DNA of 64,000 bases. It comes from Alphaproteobacteria bacterium (GTDB taxonomy: Bacteria > Pseudomonadota > Alphaproteobacteria > Puniceispirillales > Marisalimonadaceae). Location of the stretch: contig SGYL01000003.1 in NCBI GenBank assembly GCA_004213885.1, positions 59,299-123,298 of the forward strand, in the 5' to 3' direction. Under the pieces are notes generated by a model. That model ran no database searches. It was given only the letters and a program-made list of their open reading frames with translations, and had not been told where the DNA came from. The position numbers and the translations under genes are program-made. Below, piece by piece: positions 26,738 to 36,730 of this stretch. Within the stretch, counting starts at the first letter, position 1, and each line of letters opens with the position of its first letter.

Positions 26738-27850
26738 TTAAACTTTCTTAAAATTTAACAAAGAAATAGTTTCATATTTAATCAGTAAAAAATTTATTAT
26801 TATTATAAAAATTGGCACAAAATAAAATATATAAATAAATTCTTCAAATTTAGTAACAATGTTTTTCATTGAGAAAAAAACTATTTGGATAAAAAAAATT
26901 AAACTTATGATCATCGATTTTTTAAAAATATTATCATATCTGGAATGTTGGAATCGTACAAAAAAAGATAGAAATACCATGCAAAAAATTATAGGAGTTA
27001 GACTAAATACATTTCGAGAATGAGCTTCAGCCAAATAAATTCCATTAGCTTTTGATTGTAATTTAGATTTATTTATCAGTTCAAAGTATGTGAATTCTTT
27101 TAAATCAACGACACGTTCTGATCTGTTTTGTTTTTTTGAATTTTTTTTGTTAAATGAAATATAATCTTGTTTAAAATTAATTATCAACGGGTTTGATTTT
27201 TGTTCTGAGATAATTTTAACACCATCAATTAATTTTATTCTAATATTATTTTCTTCAGGAATAAAAAGTGCTTTTTTAGCAAAAATATCTATAGTCTGTT
27301 TTTTAGATGAATAGTCTTTAATAAAAAGTTTGTTCAATTCATTTCCATTAATAGATTGTGCAAAAAATGTTTTTTTATCAATATGAAAAAATGTATTTTC
27401 ATTAAATAAAATTGGAGGTTTTTTGTATCTTAAATTATCTTCATAATTTTTATAAAATGAATAACTTTTTGGAAGTAAAAAATGAAAGTTCAAAAATAAA
27501 AACGAACTTAATATAATGCCAATAACAAGAATTGGATACGAGAGTTGCAGTGAATTAAGTCCAGAAGATTTCATGGCAATAAGTTCTCTGTCATTTTCTA
27601 ATTTAGTAAAGGTTATAAAAACTCCAAAAAAAAATCCAAAAGATACACTTATTGAGAGCCATGCGGGCATGCTAAAAATTGATAATAGAAAAAAATCGAT
27701 AATAGTACCTCCTTTTTCAAATATAAACTTTATTGATCTAAATGATTGACTTACCCAAACAAGTCCAATAATTACTAAAAAAGAGATTAATGTATTTAAC
27801 ATTGACATTTTAAAAATGTATTTAAAAATACGCATGATGTAATTTAGCAT
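26738..27850 (-). CDS. lptF: LptF, LPS export permease
   Basis: Partner of LptG. N-terminal helices with 'SMPAWLSISVSFGFFFGVFI', the conserved 'KLENDRELIAMKSSGLNSLQ' loop (coupling to LptB), a periplasmic domain, and C-terminal helices. 370 residues. Divergent from pepA with 29 bases between starts, an arrangement common in Proteobacteria. An ATG at 27835 is an alternative start. Confidence 0.92.
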   Translation of the reverse strand: MLNYIMRIFKYIFKMSMLNTLISFLVIIGLVWVSQSFRSIKFIFEKGGTIIDFFLLSIFSMPAWLSISVSFGFFFGVFITFTKLENDRELIAMKSSGLNSLQLSYPILVIGIILSSFLFLNFHFLLPKSYSFYKNYEDNLRYKKPPILFNENTFFHIDKKTFFAQSINGNELNKLFIKDYSSKKQTIDIFAKKALFIPEENNIRIKLIDGVKIISEQKSNPLIINFKQDYISFNKKNSKKQNRSERVVDLKEFTYFELINKSKLQSKANGIYLAEAHSRNVFSLTPIIFCMVFLSFFVRFQHSRYDNIFKKSMIISLIFFIQIVFFSMKNIVTKFEEFIYIFYFVPIFIIIINFLLIKYETISLLNFKKV

Positions 27851-27879
27851 TATTTTTATTTTAGTAATAGGAAAGAGTT

Positions 27880-29346
27880 ATGATAAATGTTAGTAATTTG
27901 AAAATTGATTTTAAAAAAATTAGTTCAAAACAAAATTTAAAGAAAAACGAAGTAAATGTTTTATTTTTGGACAAATTTAAAGAAATAAAATTTAAACCAA
28001 TGTGGTTGAATAATGAAATTGAAAAATTTTTAATTCAAAACTCAAAATCAAGAAAAATAAAACATCCATATTTATTTGAAACTCAATTTGGTTTGTTTTT
28101 AATAATTCCTATTTTAAAAAAAACTAATGACTATAGTTTAGATATTGAAAATCAAGGTGGTTTAATTTTTGATGAAATAAGTAATGATTTTTATGATAGT
28201 ATAAATTTTTATATTGATGATGAATTATATTCATCAAATTTATTAAGAGGATTTTGCTTAAAGTCTTATAAGTTTGAAAATTATAAATCCAATGAAAAAA
28301 AACGTAAAATTAAAAATATTTTAATTTTTTCTCAAAATTATTCCAAAATTAAATCTATTTTTCAGTTTGATTTAAATCTTGTTAAAGGAGTTTATTTTAC
28401 AAGAGATCTGGTATGGAAACCTGCAAATATTTTGAATCCTAAATCTTTTGCTGAAGAATGTAAAAAACTAAAAAAGTTTGGTGTCAAGCTTCAGATTTTA
28501 AATGAGAGCAATTTAAAAAAAATAGGTATGACATCATTGCTAGCCGTTGGCCAGGGTTCAAGACAGGAAAGTCATGTTGTAGTAATGGAATGGAGTGGTG
28601 GAAATAAAAATGAAAAACCACTTACTTTTGTTGGTAAAGGTGTATGTTTTGACTCTGGTGGCTTGTCTCTTAAGCCTGCTAAATCTATGGAAGATATGAA
28701 ATGGGATATGGGAGGTGCTGCCACTGTTTCAGGGTTAATGGAGGCAGTTGCTAGGAATAAAATTAAGAAAAACGTTGTTGGAATAATCGGTTTAGTCGAA
28801 AATATGCCAGATGGAAATGCTCAAAGACCTGGTGATGTAATAAAATCATTTTCAGGTAAAACTATTGAGGTTTTAAATACAGATGCAGAAGGTAGGTTGG
28901 TACTAGCTGATTTGTTATCATGGGCAGAAAAAAATATTAAACCTGCATTTATGATTGACTTAGCTACTTTAACTGGAGCTATGATTGTGTCTTTAGGTAA
29001 AGTAAGAGCTGGTTTATTTTGTAATAATAATAATTTAACAAAAAAAATTGAAGTTTCTGGTGAAAAAACAGGAGACAAAGTATGGTCGATGCCATTAGAT
29101 ACTGAATATGACAAGATGATAAACACAGAAATTGCCGATATGAAAAATATCGGAGGTATGGGTGCTGGTTCAATTACTGCGGCATGCTTTTTACAAAGAC
29201 ATGTTGAAAACACACCATGGGCTCATCTTGATATTGCTGGAGTAACTTGGTTATCTAATTCTACTAAAACGTCATCTGCTGGAGCATCAGGGTGGGGTGT
29301 TAAATTGTTATTTGATTTAACAAGAAACTTTGATTATAAAATTTAA
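27880..29346 (+). CDS. pepA: PepA, leucyl aminopeptidase
   Basis: Hexameric M17 metallo-aminopeptidase. The catalytic C-terminal domain has metal ligands in '[15 protein letters not shown]' and '[12 protein letters not shown]', and the signature '[14 protein letters not shown]' near residue 330. The N-terminal macro-like domain is diverged. 488 residues, cytoplasmic. In some bacteria PepA also binds DNA as a regulator; nothing in the sequence decides this here. Confidence 0.95.
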   Translation: MINVSNLKIDFKKISSKQNLKKNEVNVLFLDKFKEIKFKPMWLNNEIEKFLIQNSKSRKIKHPYLFETQFGLFLIIPILKKTNDYSLDIENQGGLIFDEISNDFYDSINFYIDDELYSSNLLRGFCLKSYKFENYKSNEKKRKIKNILIFSQNYSKIKSIFQFDLNLVKGVYFTRDLVWKPANILNPKSFAEECKKLKKFGVKLQILNESNLKKIGMTSLLAVGQGSRQESHVVVMEWSGGNKNEKPLTFVGKGVCFDSGGLSLKPAKSMEDMKWDMGGAATVSGLMEAVARNKIKKNVVGIIGLVENMPDGNAQRPGDVIKSFSGKTIEVLNTDAEGRLVLADLLSWAEKNIKPAFMIDLATLTGAMIVSLGKVRAGLFCNNNNLTKKIEVSGEKTGDKVWSMPLDTEYDKMINTEIADMKNIGGMGAGSITAACFLQRHVENTPWAHLDIAGVTWLSNSTKTSSAGASGWGVKLLFDLTRNFDYKI

Positions 29347-29359
29347 AATAGGAGAAATC

Positions 29360-29785
29360 ATGTCTATAGAACAAACTTTGTCAATAATAAAACCAGATGC
29401 AACTTCTAGGAATATAACTGGACAAGTGAATTCAATAATAGAAAAGTCTGGGTTAAAAATAATTGGTCAGAAAAAAATTAAACTTACAAAAGAGACAGCT
29501 AGTAAATTTTATGAAGTGCATAAAGAAAGACCTTTCTTTCAAGACCTTGTTTCTTTTATGGTATCTGGTCCTGTAATTGTTCAAGTTTTACAAGGTGAAA
29601 ATGCAGTTGCTTTGTATAGAAAAGTTATGGGTGCAACAAATCCCCAAGAAGCAGATTTAGGCACAATTAGAAAAGAATTTGCTTTAAGCATTGAGGCTAA
29701 TTCAGTACATGGTTCGGATTCTATTGAAAATGCAAAAAAAGAAATTTCATTCTTTTTTTCAGAGACTGAAATTTTTGAGGATTAA
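29360..29785 (+). CDS. ndk: Nucleoside diphosphate kinase
   Basis: Balances NTP pools by phosphotransfer through the histidine in '[12 protein letters not shown]'. '[15 protein letters not shown]' at the N-terminus is the family start. 141 residues. The ATG at 29360 has AGGAG upstream; a longer frame begins inside pepA and is not used. Its stop overlaps the stop of the convergent small oxidase gene by 3 bases. Confidence 0.97.
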   Translation: MSIEQTLSIIKPDATSRNITGQVNSIIEKSGLKIIGQKKIKLTKETASKFYEVHKERPFFQDLVSFMVSGPVIVQVLQGENAVALYRKVMGATNPQEADLGTIRKEFALSIEANSVHGSDSIENAKKEISFFFSETEIFED

Positions 29786-29910
29786 ACTAAAAAAATTGCT
29801 AGTAGCGCAATTATAACACATAGTATTATACAAGAATATAAAGTAAACTTCAAAAAACCTTCATAAAACTGTTGGTTATCCTTTGTATGCTTATCTAATT
29901 TATTGCTCAT
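29782..29910 (-). CDS. aa3-type cytochrome c oxidase subunit IV (42 aa)
   Basis: A 42-residue single-helix membrane protein. A hydrophilic start is followed by '[11 protein letters not shown]' and a hydrophobic helix ending 'ALLAIFLV'. This matches the bacterial aa3 oxidase subunit IV family, whose hallmark is 'xYxGFxKxT' just before one transmembrane segment. AAGGA lies 7 bases upstream of the ATG at 29910. The family accompanies the haem-copper oxidase of alphaproteobacteria; core subunits are not in this window. It precedes purN's end by 14 bases on the same strand, downstream of purM-purN. Confidence 0.85.
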   Translation of the reverse strand: MSNKLDKHTKDNQQFYEGFLKFTLYSCIILCVIIALLAIFLV

Positions 29911-29923
29911 GTACAAATCCTTT

Positions 29924-30550
29924 TCAATATGAAAATACTACATCATCTATCTGAATTCTTTTATATTTTAAGAATTTATCTTCTTTAAATAAAAATGTCC
30001 AAATATATTTTTTAATAACTTCAGGATAGAGTAGATTTTCATACTTTTTAATATTATCAATCAAAAAATCTATATCATTACTTTTAACAGCGAATGCAAA
30101 TTGTCCTAAAATTTTACCAGAGTCGAGTTTTTCATTTACTAAGTGAACAGTAGATCCATGAATTTTTATACCATTTAATAAAATTTTTTTATGTGTATTT
30201 AGACCAGGGAATAGTGGTAAAATTGAAGGATGTATATTTAGAATTTTATTCTTCCATTTTGATACAAACTTTGGTGATAAAACTCTCATAAATCCAGCTA
30301 AACAAATTAAATCAATTTTTTTTTTTGTTAATTCTTGATGAACAATGACTTCAAATTTTTCAATATTTAAATCTGAAATTAATTTTGTTTCATAGTTCAA
30401 GCTTTTGGCTAATTCATAGGCAGGGCAAATTTTATTACATATTACTAGTTGTAATTTTCCAGGAAAATATTTGTCCTTTGAAGCGTTGTGAATTGCTAAA
30501 AGGTTACTTCCTATTCCCGAAGCAAAAACAGATAAATTAGCTTTACTCAT
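29924..30550 (-). CDS. purN: PurN, phosphoribosylglycinamide formyltransferase
   Basis: Folate-dependent third step of purine synthesis. 'SVFASGIGSNLLAI' binds the ribotide phosphate, and the catalytic Asn-His-Asp are in 'ILNIHPSILPLFPG' (N, H) and 'VNEKLDSGKILGQ' (D). 208 residues, cytoplasmic. Overlaps the purM 3' end by 8 bases (pair purM-purN). Confidence 0.95.
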   Translation of the reverse strand: MSKANLSVFASGIGSNLLAIHNASKDKYFPGKLQLVICNKICPAYELAKSLNYETKLISDLNIEKFEVIVHQELTKKKIDLICLAGFMRVLSPKFVSKWKNKILNIHPSILPLFPGLNTHKKILLNGIKIHGSTVHLVNEKLDSGKILGQFAFAVKSNDIDFLIDNIKKYENLLYPEVIKKYIWTFLFKEDKFLKYKRIQIDDVVFSY

Positions 30551-31616
30551 AATTTAAAATTATAACTGAATTTTGATTTTCAACTTTTTTTTGCATCTTT
30601 CCAACTATCCAAGAATTAAAATTAAGACACGTTAAATGGTTAAGAAGTTTTGAAGAATTTTTGTTATCTACGTAAACTAATAATCCAATACCACAATTAA
30701 ATGTTTTAAATAATTCGTACCAATCAAGATTTGCTTTTTCTTTAATCCACATAAACAAAGGATCAATCTTAAATGTAGAACAATCTATTATTAATGATAA
30801 ATCTTTTCCATAAGATCTTTTTGGATTCTCAATTAATCCACCACCTGTAATATGTGATATGCCATGCAATTTTAAATTTTTTGGTTTCTTCTTAATTAAA
30901 TCAGTATAAATGTAGGTTGGTTTTAAAAGTGTTTCAGCAATATTTTTGTCATTATTGAATTCAAATTTATCATTAATTATGTCTATTGAATGGTAATCAA
31001 TTAATTTTCTAATTAACGAATAACCATTTGAATGAATTCCATTACTTTCAATAGCAATTACTAAGTCATCTTCCTTTACTAGAGATGGCATTAATATTTC
31101 ATTTCTTTCAACAGCACCTATAGAAAAACCAGCTATATCAAAATTATTTTTTAAATAATGCCCAGGCATTTCTGCCGTTTCTCCACCTACAAGTGCACAA
31201 TTAGAAATAATACATCCTCGAATAATACTTTTTATAATTGCTTTAATCTGTTTTTCATCTAATTTTGCAACTGCTATATAATCTAAGAAAAAATGAGGTA
31301 GGCCACCTTGTGCTAGAATATCATTTACACACATAGCAACTAAATCTATACCAATATTATCAAAATTTTGAGCTTCAATTGCTAGTTTAAGTTTTGTTCC
31401 AACTCCATCTGTAGCAGACAGTAACAAAGGATCATTATATCCAAGTTTCTTTATATCTAATACACTAGAAAAACTTCCAAAATTATCAATTACTGCATCA
31501 TTGAATGTACTTAAAATTTCTTTCTTTAAATCATTTAAAATTATTTCAAATTTATCAATATCAACACCTGATTCTTTATATGTTATTGATTTGCTTTTAT
31601 TATTTTTTTTTTTCAT
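30543..31616 (-). CDS. purM: PurM, phosphoribosylformylglycinamidine cyclo-ligase
   Basis: AIR synthetase, fifth step of purine synthesis. 'TYKESGVDIDKFEIIL' is the typical N-terminus, with 'ATDGVGTKLKLA', 'VAMCVNDILAQGGLPHFFLD', 'GGETAEMPGHY' and 'SNGIHSNGYSL'. 357 residues. Divergent from the DUF2066 gene with 73 bases between them. Confidence 0.97.
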   Translation of the reverse strand: MKKKNNKSKSITYKESGVDIDKFEIILNDLKKEILSTFNDAVIDNFGSFSSVLDIKKLGYNDPLLLSATDGVGTKLKLAIEAQNFDNIGIDLVAMCVNDILAQGGLPHFFLDYIAVAKLDEKQIKAIIKSIIRGCIISNCALVGGETAEMPGHYLKNNFDIAGFSIGAVERNEILMPSLVKEDDLVIAIESNGIHSNGYSLIRKLIDYHSIDIINDKFEFNNDKNIAETLLKPTYIYTDLIKKKPKNLKLHGISHITGGGLIENPKRSYGKDLSLIIDCSTFKIDPLFMWIKEKANLDWYELFKTFNCGIGLLVYVDNKNSSKLLNHLTCLNFNSWIVGKMQKKVENQNSVIILNYE

Positions 31617-31689
31617 AATCCTGATTAATTAATTTTAATAGTTAATTTAAATGTAAAAGATGATATAAATTATTATTTACTTTATTACC

Positions 31690-32811
31690 ATGATATTTGA
31701 ATTCAACTTAAAACTTTTTTTTGTAAAATTACTTTTTCTTTTTATATTTCAGTTTGAAGCACTTGCATCTTCGAAATTAGATTGTAAAGAAAAAGCTTTT
31801 TATGTAAATAACGTGATTTCAGAGGCTAAACATCAAGATTTAACAAAAGCAAAATCAAAAGCTGAAGAAAAAGGCAGATTAATTGCGTTTAATCAATTGC
31901 TTAATAGACTTACTTTAAGAAAGCAAATTAAAAATTCTTATAAAATTGATTTAAACAAAATGATTAATTTTATAAAAATTAATAATGAAGCTAATAGTAC
32001 TAATCAATTCTTAGGAAGTTTTGATTTTTGTTTTAATAGAGAAGAAGTTGTTAGTTTTTTTAAAAAAGAAAATTTAAATTTTGCAGAAGTGTTTAGCTTA
32101 CCTATATCTATATTTCCAATATATGAAGGGGCAAGTGGGTATGTTTTTTTGGACGAAAAAGATACATGGTATGAATTATGGAAGAATTTTTTAAATACAA
32201 ATGATAGTTTACTTAAATTTAAATTATCCACCGGCAATTTATCATTAAAAAGAAGTATTAGAGGTAAAGAAATAATAAGTGCAAATAAAAATGTTTTAAA
32301 AAAATTAATAAAAAACGATTTAACAAAAAGAATATTAGTAGTTATTTTGGAGCCAAAGTTAGGACGTTTTGGAAAGTATCAATTAAAAATTTCAGGTAAG
32401 CTTTACAATGAATCTGGTGAATTTGATCAAACAATTTTTTCTAAATCTAGAAATTATGAAAATTTTAAGTCGATTACTATTTTAAATAAAGATTTACTTT
32501 TAAAAGACATTAGTGAATTGGTATATATTTTTGAAGAGAGTTGGAAAAAAAATAATTTTTTTAATGAAGGATTAATCACTTTTGTCGATGTATATATTCC
32601 AATTCAAAAAATGCAAGATTGGTCAAACTCTTTGCTACTTTTAAATAATCTTCCTTACATGAAGAAAATAAATATTATTGGGTTAAAAGGAGATGTTGGT
32701 AAAGTAAGTCTTGGATTTCAAGGAACGAATAATACTTTTTTTAATATTTTAAATGAAAAAGGTTATAAGTTAAAACAAGTTAATGATGAATTTATTTTGA
32801 TAAAAAAATGA
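31690..32811 (+). CDS. DUF2066 family exported protein
   Basis: A 373-residue protein with a signal sequence (about residues 1-27, 'LFLFIFQFEALAS|SK'). Family hallmarks are 'AKSKAEEKGRLIAFNQLLNRL' and 'INFIKINNEANS', followed by a long mixed domain and a C-terminal 'VSLGFQGTNNTFFNILNEKG' repeat-like segment. Function unknown. Its setting between purM and an AI-2E permease followed by hdaA is conserved in alphaproteobacteria, supporting the assignment. The stop overlaps the permease start by 4 bases. Confidence 0.75.
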   Translation: MIFEFNLKLFFVKLLFLFIFQFEALASSKLDCKEKAFYVNNVISEAKHQDLTKAKSKAEEKGRLIAFNQLLNRLTLRKQIKNSYKIDLNKMINFIKINNEANSTNQFLGSFDFCFNREEVVSFFKKENLNFAEVFSLPISIFPIYEGASGYVFLDEKDTWYELWKNFLNTNDSLLKFKLSTGNLSLKRSIRGKEIISANKNVLKKLIKNDLTKRILVVILEPKLGRFGKYQLKISGKLYNESGEFDQTIFSKSRNYENFKSITILNKDLLLKDISELVYIFEESWKKNNFFNEGLITFVDVYIPIQKMQDWSNSLLLLNNLPYMKKINIIGLKGDVGKVSLGFQGTNNTFFNILNEKGYKLKQVNDEFILIKK

Positions 32812-33860
32812 AAACATTTGAAGAGAATAAACAAAATATTTTTTTAATCATTTGTTTAACAATCTTAACTTTGACTATTTTTATATTTTACAAAATAACT
32901 TATCCATTTGTTTTGGCTTTTATTTTAGCATATCTTTTAGGTCCTATAAATCAAAGAATAAGCTTTTTTATGCCTGGTGCAATTTCCAGTTTTTTTGCAT
33001 TGTTAATTTTTGTTATCATGGTATTTTTAATTTTATCTCTAACAATTCCTATTATTTTAGCTCAATTTGAAAAGATAACAATTAGTGCACCTAAATATAT
33101 AAATTATTTAAACGAAATAGTTTCGCCTTATTTTAAATCTATTTTTGGCCAGAAAAAAATTAATGAAGAAGATCTATTTAAACTTTTAAAATTATTTTTT
33201 ATTAAAGTTGGTGATGCAGGGTATAATTTTTTTAAAGGAGGTCTTTTAATATTAAACAGTTTATTAGATATTTTATTAATATTAATAATAACATTTTATA
33301 TGTTATTGGAAATGAAAAATATTAGATCTTTTTTTAATAACATTACAAAAAATTCAAGCTTTAGTTTTTTTTCAATTATTTTAGAAGAGATAAATTTAAC
33401 TTTATCTAAATATATCAGAGGACAAATTTCAGTTTGTCTATGTTTATCAATTTTTTATTCACTAATTTTAAATTTTTTATCACTTGAATTTGGTTTTATT
33501 CTGGGATTATTTATAGGTTTGATATCTTTTATACCTTATATTGGCGCTTTTTTAGGATGTGTTTTGGCATTAATACTAGGTTTAGTTCAATTTGGATATG
33601 GTTTTGAATTATTAATCATATTAATAACTTTTATTATTGGGCAATTATTAGAAAGTTATTTTTTGACACCTAAACTAGTTGGCGAGGCAGTTAAATTAAA
33701 TCCGATATGGATTATTTTTGCACTTTCTGTTGGAGGTGGTTTTTTTGGATTTATAGGTATTTTAATGGCTATTCCTGTTGCTGCAATAATAGGTGTAATT
33801 GCACGTTTTTATTTTAATTATATTTTTGATGACTCAAAAAATGGAAAAAAAATTAATTAA
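32808..33860 (+). CDS. AI-2E/PerM-family membrane permease
   Basis: Polytopic inner-membrane protein (350 aa) of the AI-2E transporter (PerM/UPF0118) family, with about eight hydrophobic segments. Family motifs are 'ISKYIRGQ'-like 'LSKYIRGQISVCLCLSIFY', 'GLFIGLISFIPYIGAFLG' and the end region 'QLLESYFLTPKLVGEAVKL' plus 'GGGFFGFIGILMAIPVAA'. Members export diverse small molecules or ions; substrate unknown. Coupled to the DUF2066 gene before it and hdaA after it. Confidence 0.9.
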   Translation: MKTFEENKQNIFLIICLTILTLTIFIFYKITYPFVLAFILAYLLGPINQRISFFMPGAISSFFALLIFVIMVFLILSLTIPIILAQFEKITISAPKYINYLNEIVSPYFKSIFGQKKINEEDLFKLLKLFFIKVGDAGYNFFKGGLLILNSLLDILLILIITFYMLLEMKNIRSFFNNITKNSSFSFFSIILEEINLTLSKYIRGQISVCLCLSIFYSLILNFLSLEFGFILGLFIGLISFIPYIGAFLGCVLALILGLVQFGYGFELLIILITFIIGQLLESYFLTPKLVGEAVKLNPIWIIFALSVGGGFFGFIGILMAIPVAAIIGVIARFYFNYIFDDSKNGKKIN

Positions 33861-34539
33861 ACAATTAGCTTTACCTTTATCTTTTAGGAACGTTAAAAAT
33901 CATTCTAATTTTATTTTAAATAAGGTTAATGAAGTTGCATTATCTTTAATTGATGAATTTAACGATATTAAAGAATTTAAAAAAAAATTCAATTTTCCAG
34001 TATTAATTCTCTATGGGCCTTCAGGTTCAGGAAAGACACATTTAGCTCACATCTATAAAGAAATCACAGATGCTAAATTTATTAAAAAATTTAGTAATAT
34101 AAATTTAAATGAAGCTAAGTTAGGCAAATCATTCATTTTTGATGATTTTGATAAAGTAGAATGTTTAAATGAAAATCTTTTTATTCATTTTTTTAATGAA
34201 ATTCTTTTAAATTTAGGATCTTTATTAATTACAACTTCAAAATCTCCTAGTGAAATAAACTTTAGTTTGGGTGATTTAGAATCAAGGATAAAATCATGTA
34301 TAAGTACTAAAATAGAGTTGCCAGATGATGATTTCTTATTTTCTATTCTTATAAAAGAATTGAGTGATAAAAAGATATTTTTAAATGATAAGCTCTGTTT
34401 ATATATTATTAAAAGAATTAAAAGAAACTATAAAGCTATTTCTCTTTTCGTAGAAACTTTGGATATAATGTCTCTCGAACAGAAAACCAAAATTACATTA
34501 AAGCAAATTAAAGAAGTATTAAATATTATAGAAACTTAA
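33829..34539 (+). CDS. hdaA: HdaA, regulator of DnaA inactivation
   Basis: DnaA-like AAA+ protein (236 aa) that, bound to the DNA polymerase clamp, stimulates ATP hydrolysis by DnaA and limits re-initiation. The clamp-binding motif 'QLALPLSF' is near the N-terminus; Walker A is 'LYGPSGSGKTHLA' and Walker B 'SFIFDDFDKVE'. There is no DNA-binding domain IV, which separates it from DnaA. Start ATG 33829 overlaps the permease by 32 bases; ATG 33841 is possible. Both follow a conserved gene order. Confidence 0.88.
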   Translation: MTQKMEKKLIKQLALPLSFRNVKNHSNFILNKVNEVALSLIDEFNDIKEFKKKFNFPVLILYGPSGSGKTHLAHIYKEITDAKFIKKFSNINLNEAKLGKSFIFDDFDKVECLNENLFIHFFNEILLNLGSLLITTSKSPSEINFSLGDLESRIKSCISTKIELPDDDFLFSILIKELSDKKIFLNDKLCLYIIKRIKRNYKAISLFVETLDIMSLEQKTKITLKQIKEVLNIIET

Positions 34540-34541
34540 AT

Positions 34542-35663
34542 TTAATTTTTTTCTAAAAAGAAATTATTTTCTTTAGAAATAATTTTAAGTTCATTATTAA
34601 AAAATTTCTTTATTTTGTTCCCAAACACTTCATTACGCCAAGATTTAAATAATCTAGAGTGTTTGTTATTTTTAAAGTTTAATTTTTCTAAATCTGATGT
34701 TGTAGCAATTAAATTTGGACTAATGTTTAATTCATTAGAAATTAATTTAAGAATAATTTTTAAAATAATTAGTAATTCAAAATCACTCTTTAAAAGATTA
34801 GATTTCTTTTCTAATAATGTATCAGAATTGTTGGATAAAATTTTATCAATTACTATTAAATCCTTTTTTTCTAATTTATATTTAATACTGAGTGAATTTA
34901 AATTATTTGGATTTTTTATTAATGTAACTAGATCTTTGTCACTAAATACTAATTTTCGGCTAATATTTAAACTTATACATTTTTCCTCTCTCCATTCCAA
35001 AATTTTTTTTAACTTAAATAAGTTCAAATTTTTTGTTTTAGACGGATAAATATTTTTCCAATAGTTTTCTGGAGAATTAAGATAAAGTTTTTTATTAAGA
35101 TAAATTTTTGATTCTTCTAATGCCCAATCAAATCTATTTTGACTCTTTAATTTTTGTTCCAACTTAAAATATATTTTTCTTAAGTAATAGACATCATTCA
35201 ACGCATAATTAAGCTGATTGTCATTAATAGGTCTTAAAGTCCAATCATAATATTGAAAAGTTTTATCTAATTTTATTTTTAATATATTTAAAACTATTTT
35301 TTCATAACTTATTTGATATTCTTGACTAATAAATGAATATGCTATTTGTGTATCAAATATATTGTTGGGTAAAGACCCAAATAAATTAAAAAAAATTTCT
35401 ATATCTTGTCTGGGTGAATGAAAAATTTTTAAAATATTTTTATTTCTTAGAATTTTTTTTAAAAGTGGTAAATTTGAAATTTTATTTGGGTCTATTGCAT
35501 AAGACCCTGTTGAAGTTCCAATTTGTAACAAGCATAATTTAGGATAAAATGTTTTGTTTCTTACAAACTCGGTGTCAATAGAAATAATATTTTCATCTAG
35601 ACAAGAATTAATTAATTTCCTAAAAGAATTATTGCAATTAATTAAATTTTTTTCAGAAAACAT
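34542..35663 (-). CDS. rnd: Ribonuclease D
   Basis: 3'-5' exonuclease acting in tRNA maturation. DEDD-family residues: 'ISIDTEFVR' (D, E), 'KIFHSPRQDIEIF' (D) and 'YALNDVYYLRKIY' (Y, D). A C-terminal HRDC-like helical region follows but is weakly conserved. 373 residues. Convergent with hdaA (2 bases between stops). Confidence 0.93.
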   Translation of the reverse strand: MFSEKNLINCNNSFRKLINSCLDENIISIDTEFVRNKTFYPKLCLLQIGTSTGSYAIDPNKISNLPLLKKILRNKNILKIFHSPRQDIEIFFNLFGSLPNNIFDTQIAYSFISQEYQISYEKIVLNILKIKLDKTFQYYDWTLRPINDNQLNYALNDVYYLRKIYFKLEQKLKSQNRFDWALEESKIYLNKKLYLNSPENYWKNIYPSKTKNLNLFKLKKILEWREEKCISLNISRKLVFSDKDLVTLIKNPNNLNSLSIKYKLEKKDLIVIDKILSNNSDTLLEKKSNLLKSDFELLIILKIILKLISNELNISPNLIATTSDLEKLNFKNNKHSRLFKSWRNEVFGNKIKKFFNNELKIISKENNFFLEKN

Positions 35664-35710
35664 ATGAACATTTTAATTTTAATTATTTAGTGTATTTGTT
35701 ATTTTAATTT

Positions 35711-36505
35711 ATGATTAAATTTAATATATACGGTTTAATATCGATTTTTATTTCATTTTTATATGTAAATACTAGTCTATCGTCAACTATTGTCTCACAT
35801 AAAGCTTATTATGATTTAGAGTTTTTAACAAACGAAACGCCATCAATAGTAGAAGGTGGGAGTGGAAAGTCATCTTTTTTACTTGAAAAACAATGTAAAG
35901 GTTGGGCTTTAAAAGAAACTTTTGCAATTACTTTTAATTTGAATAATAAAAACAATTCAAAGAATTTTTCAATTTTTAGCTCATTTGAGGATTTCACATC
36001 AAAAAAATTTAGTTTTGAACATTTAGATAATAACGATTTTGAAAAAGAAATGTTTTACTCAGGTTATGTTCAAAAAAATAAAAACATATTAGATGGTATA
36101 ATTTTTGATAAAAATAATGAAAAATTTTCATTCAATGACGATATCTTATTCCCAACTGAACATTTAGAAATTCTTCTTGAAAATGCAAAAAAAAATATAA
36201 ATTTCAATACAGCAAAAGTCTTTTTTGGAAGTGATAAAGATAATCTTGTCAAAATTGTATCTGCTTTTATTGGGAAAAAAATTAATACTGATGTATCCAT
36301 TGAAAATGATCTATTAAAAAAACAAGTTTGGCCTATACAATTGTCATTTTATGATCTTAATCAGAAAAGCTCAGACCCTAAAACAAAGGTAATAGCTTAT
36401 GTTGATGAGAGTGGTATAGCTCATGGTTATACAGTTGATTATGGTAGCTATAAAATGAAAGGTAAGTTAATAAGTATTGAAAAAGTTAGTAAATTAAAAT
36501 GTTAA
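35711..36505 (+). CDS. eipB: EipB (DUF1849), periplasmic envelope-integrity protein
   Basis: Spiral beta-barrel periplasmic protein needed for envelope integrity in Brucella. A signal sequence (about 1-24) is followed by 'VSHKAYYDLEF', 'GGSGKSSFLLEKQCKGWALKE' and 'FSSFEDFTSKKFSF', matching DUF1849. The two cysteines that form the family disulfide are present, C62 and the final residue C264. 264 residues. Divergent from rnd; its stop directly abuts the convergent rpmG stop. Confidence 0.85.
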   Translation: MIKFNIYGLISIFISFLYVNTSLSSTIVSHKAYYDLEFLTNETPSIVEGGSGKSSFLLEKQCKGWALKETFAITFNLNNKNNSKNFSIFSSFEDFTSKKFSFEHLDNNDFEKEMFYSGYVQKNKNILDGIIFDKNNEKFSFNDDILFPTEHLEILLENAKKNINFNTAKVFFGSDKDNLVKIVSAFIGKKINTDVSIENDLLKKQVWPIQLSFYDLNQKSSDPKTKVIAYVDESGIAHGYTVDYGSYKMKGKLISIEKVSKLKC

Positions 36506-36673
36506 TTATTTAATTTTAGCTTCTTTAAACATAACGTGCTTTTTAGCTTTAGGATCGTATTTTTTAAATTCCATTTTTTCAGGATGATTCCTAGGATTTT
36601 TTTTTGTTACATAATAAAATCCAGTGTCAGCTGTGCTTACAAGTTTAATTTGTATAGATGCAGGTTTAGCCAT
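36506..36673 (-). CDS. rpmG: Ribosomal protein bL33
   Basis: 55-residue 50S protein. '[20 protein letters not shown]' and '[18 protein letters not shown]' are near-identical to proteobacterial bL33 of the type without zinc cysteines. The upstream side has an AGGAGA ribosome site. It is the gene before rnr on this strand, a frequent alphaproteobacterial neighbourhood. Confidence 0.97.
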   Translation of the reverse strand: MAKPASIQIKLVSTADTGFYYVTKKNPRNHPEKMEFKKYDPKAKKHVMFKEAKIK

Positions 36674-36730
36674 ATTGTCTCCTAATCTTTAATTAGGTCT
36701 ATTTATTTAATTTGTCAACCTCAAAGATGA

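Noticed and set aside
28821..29213. Two minus-strand open frames inside pepA
   Set aside because: Shadow frames in the conserved catalytic domain of PepA.
34615..35049. Plus-strand 144-codon frame inside rnd
   Set aside because: Antisense to RNase D, low-complexity Phe/Leu/Asn composition from AT-rich sequence.
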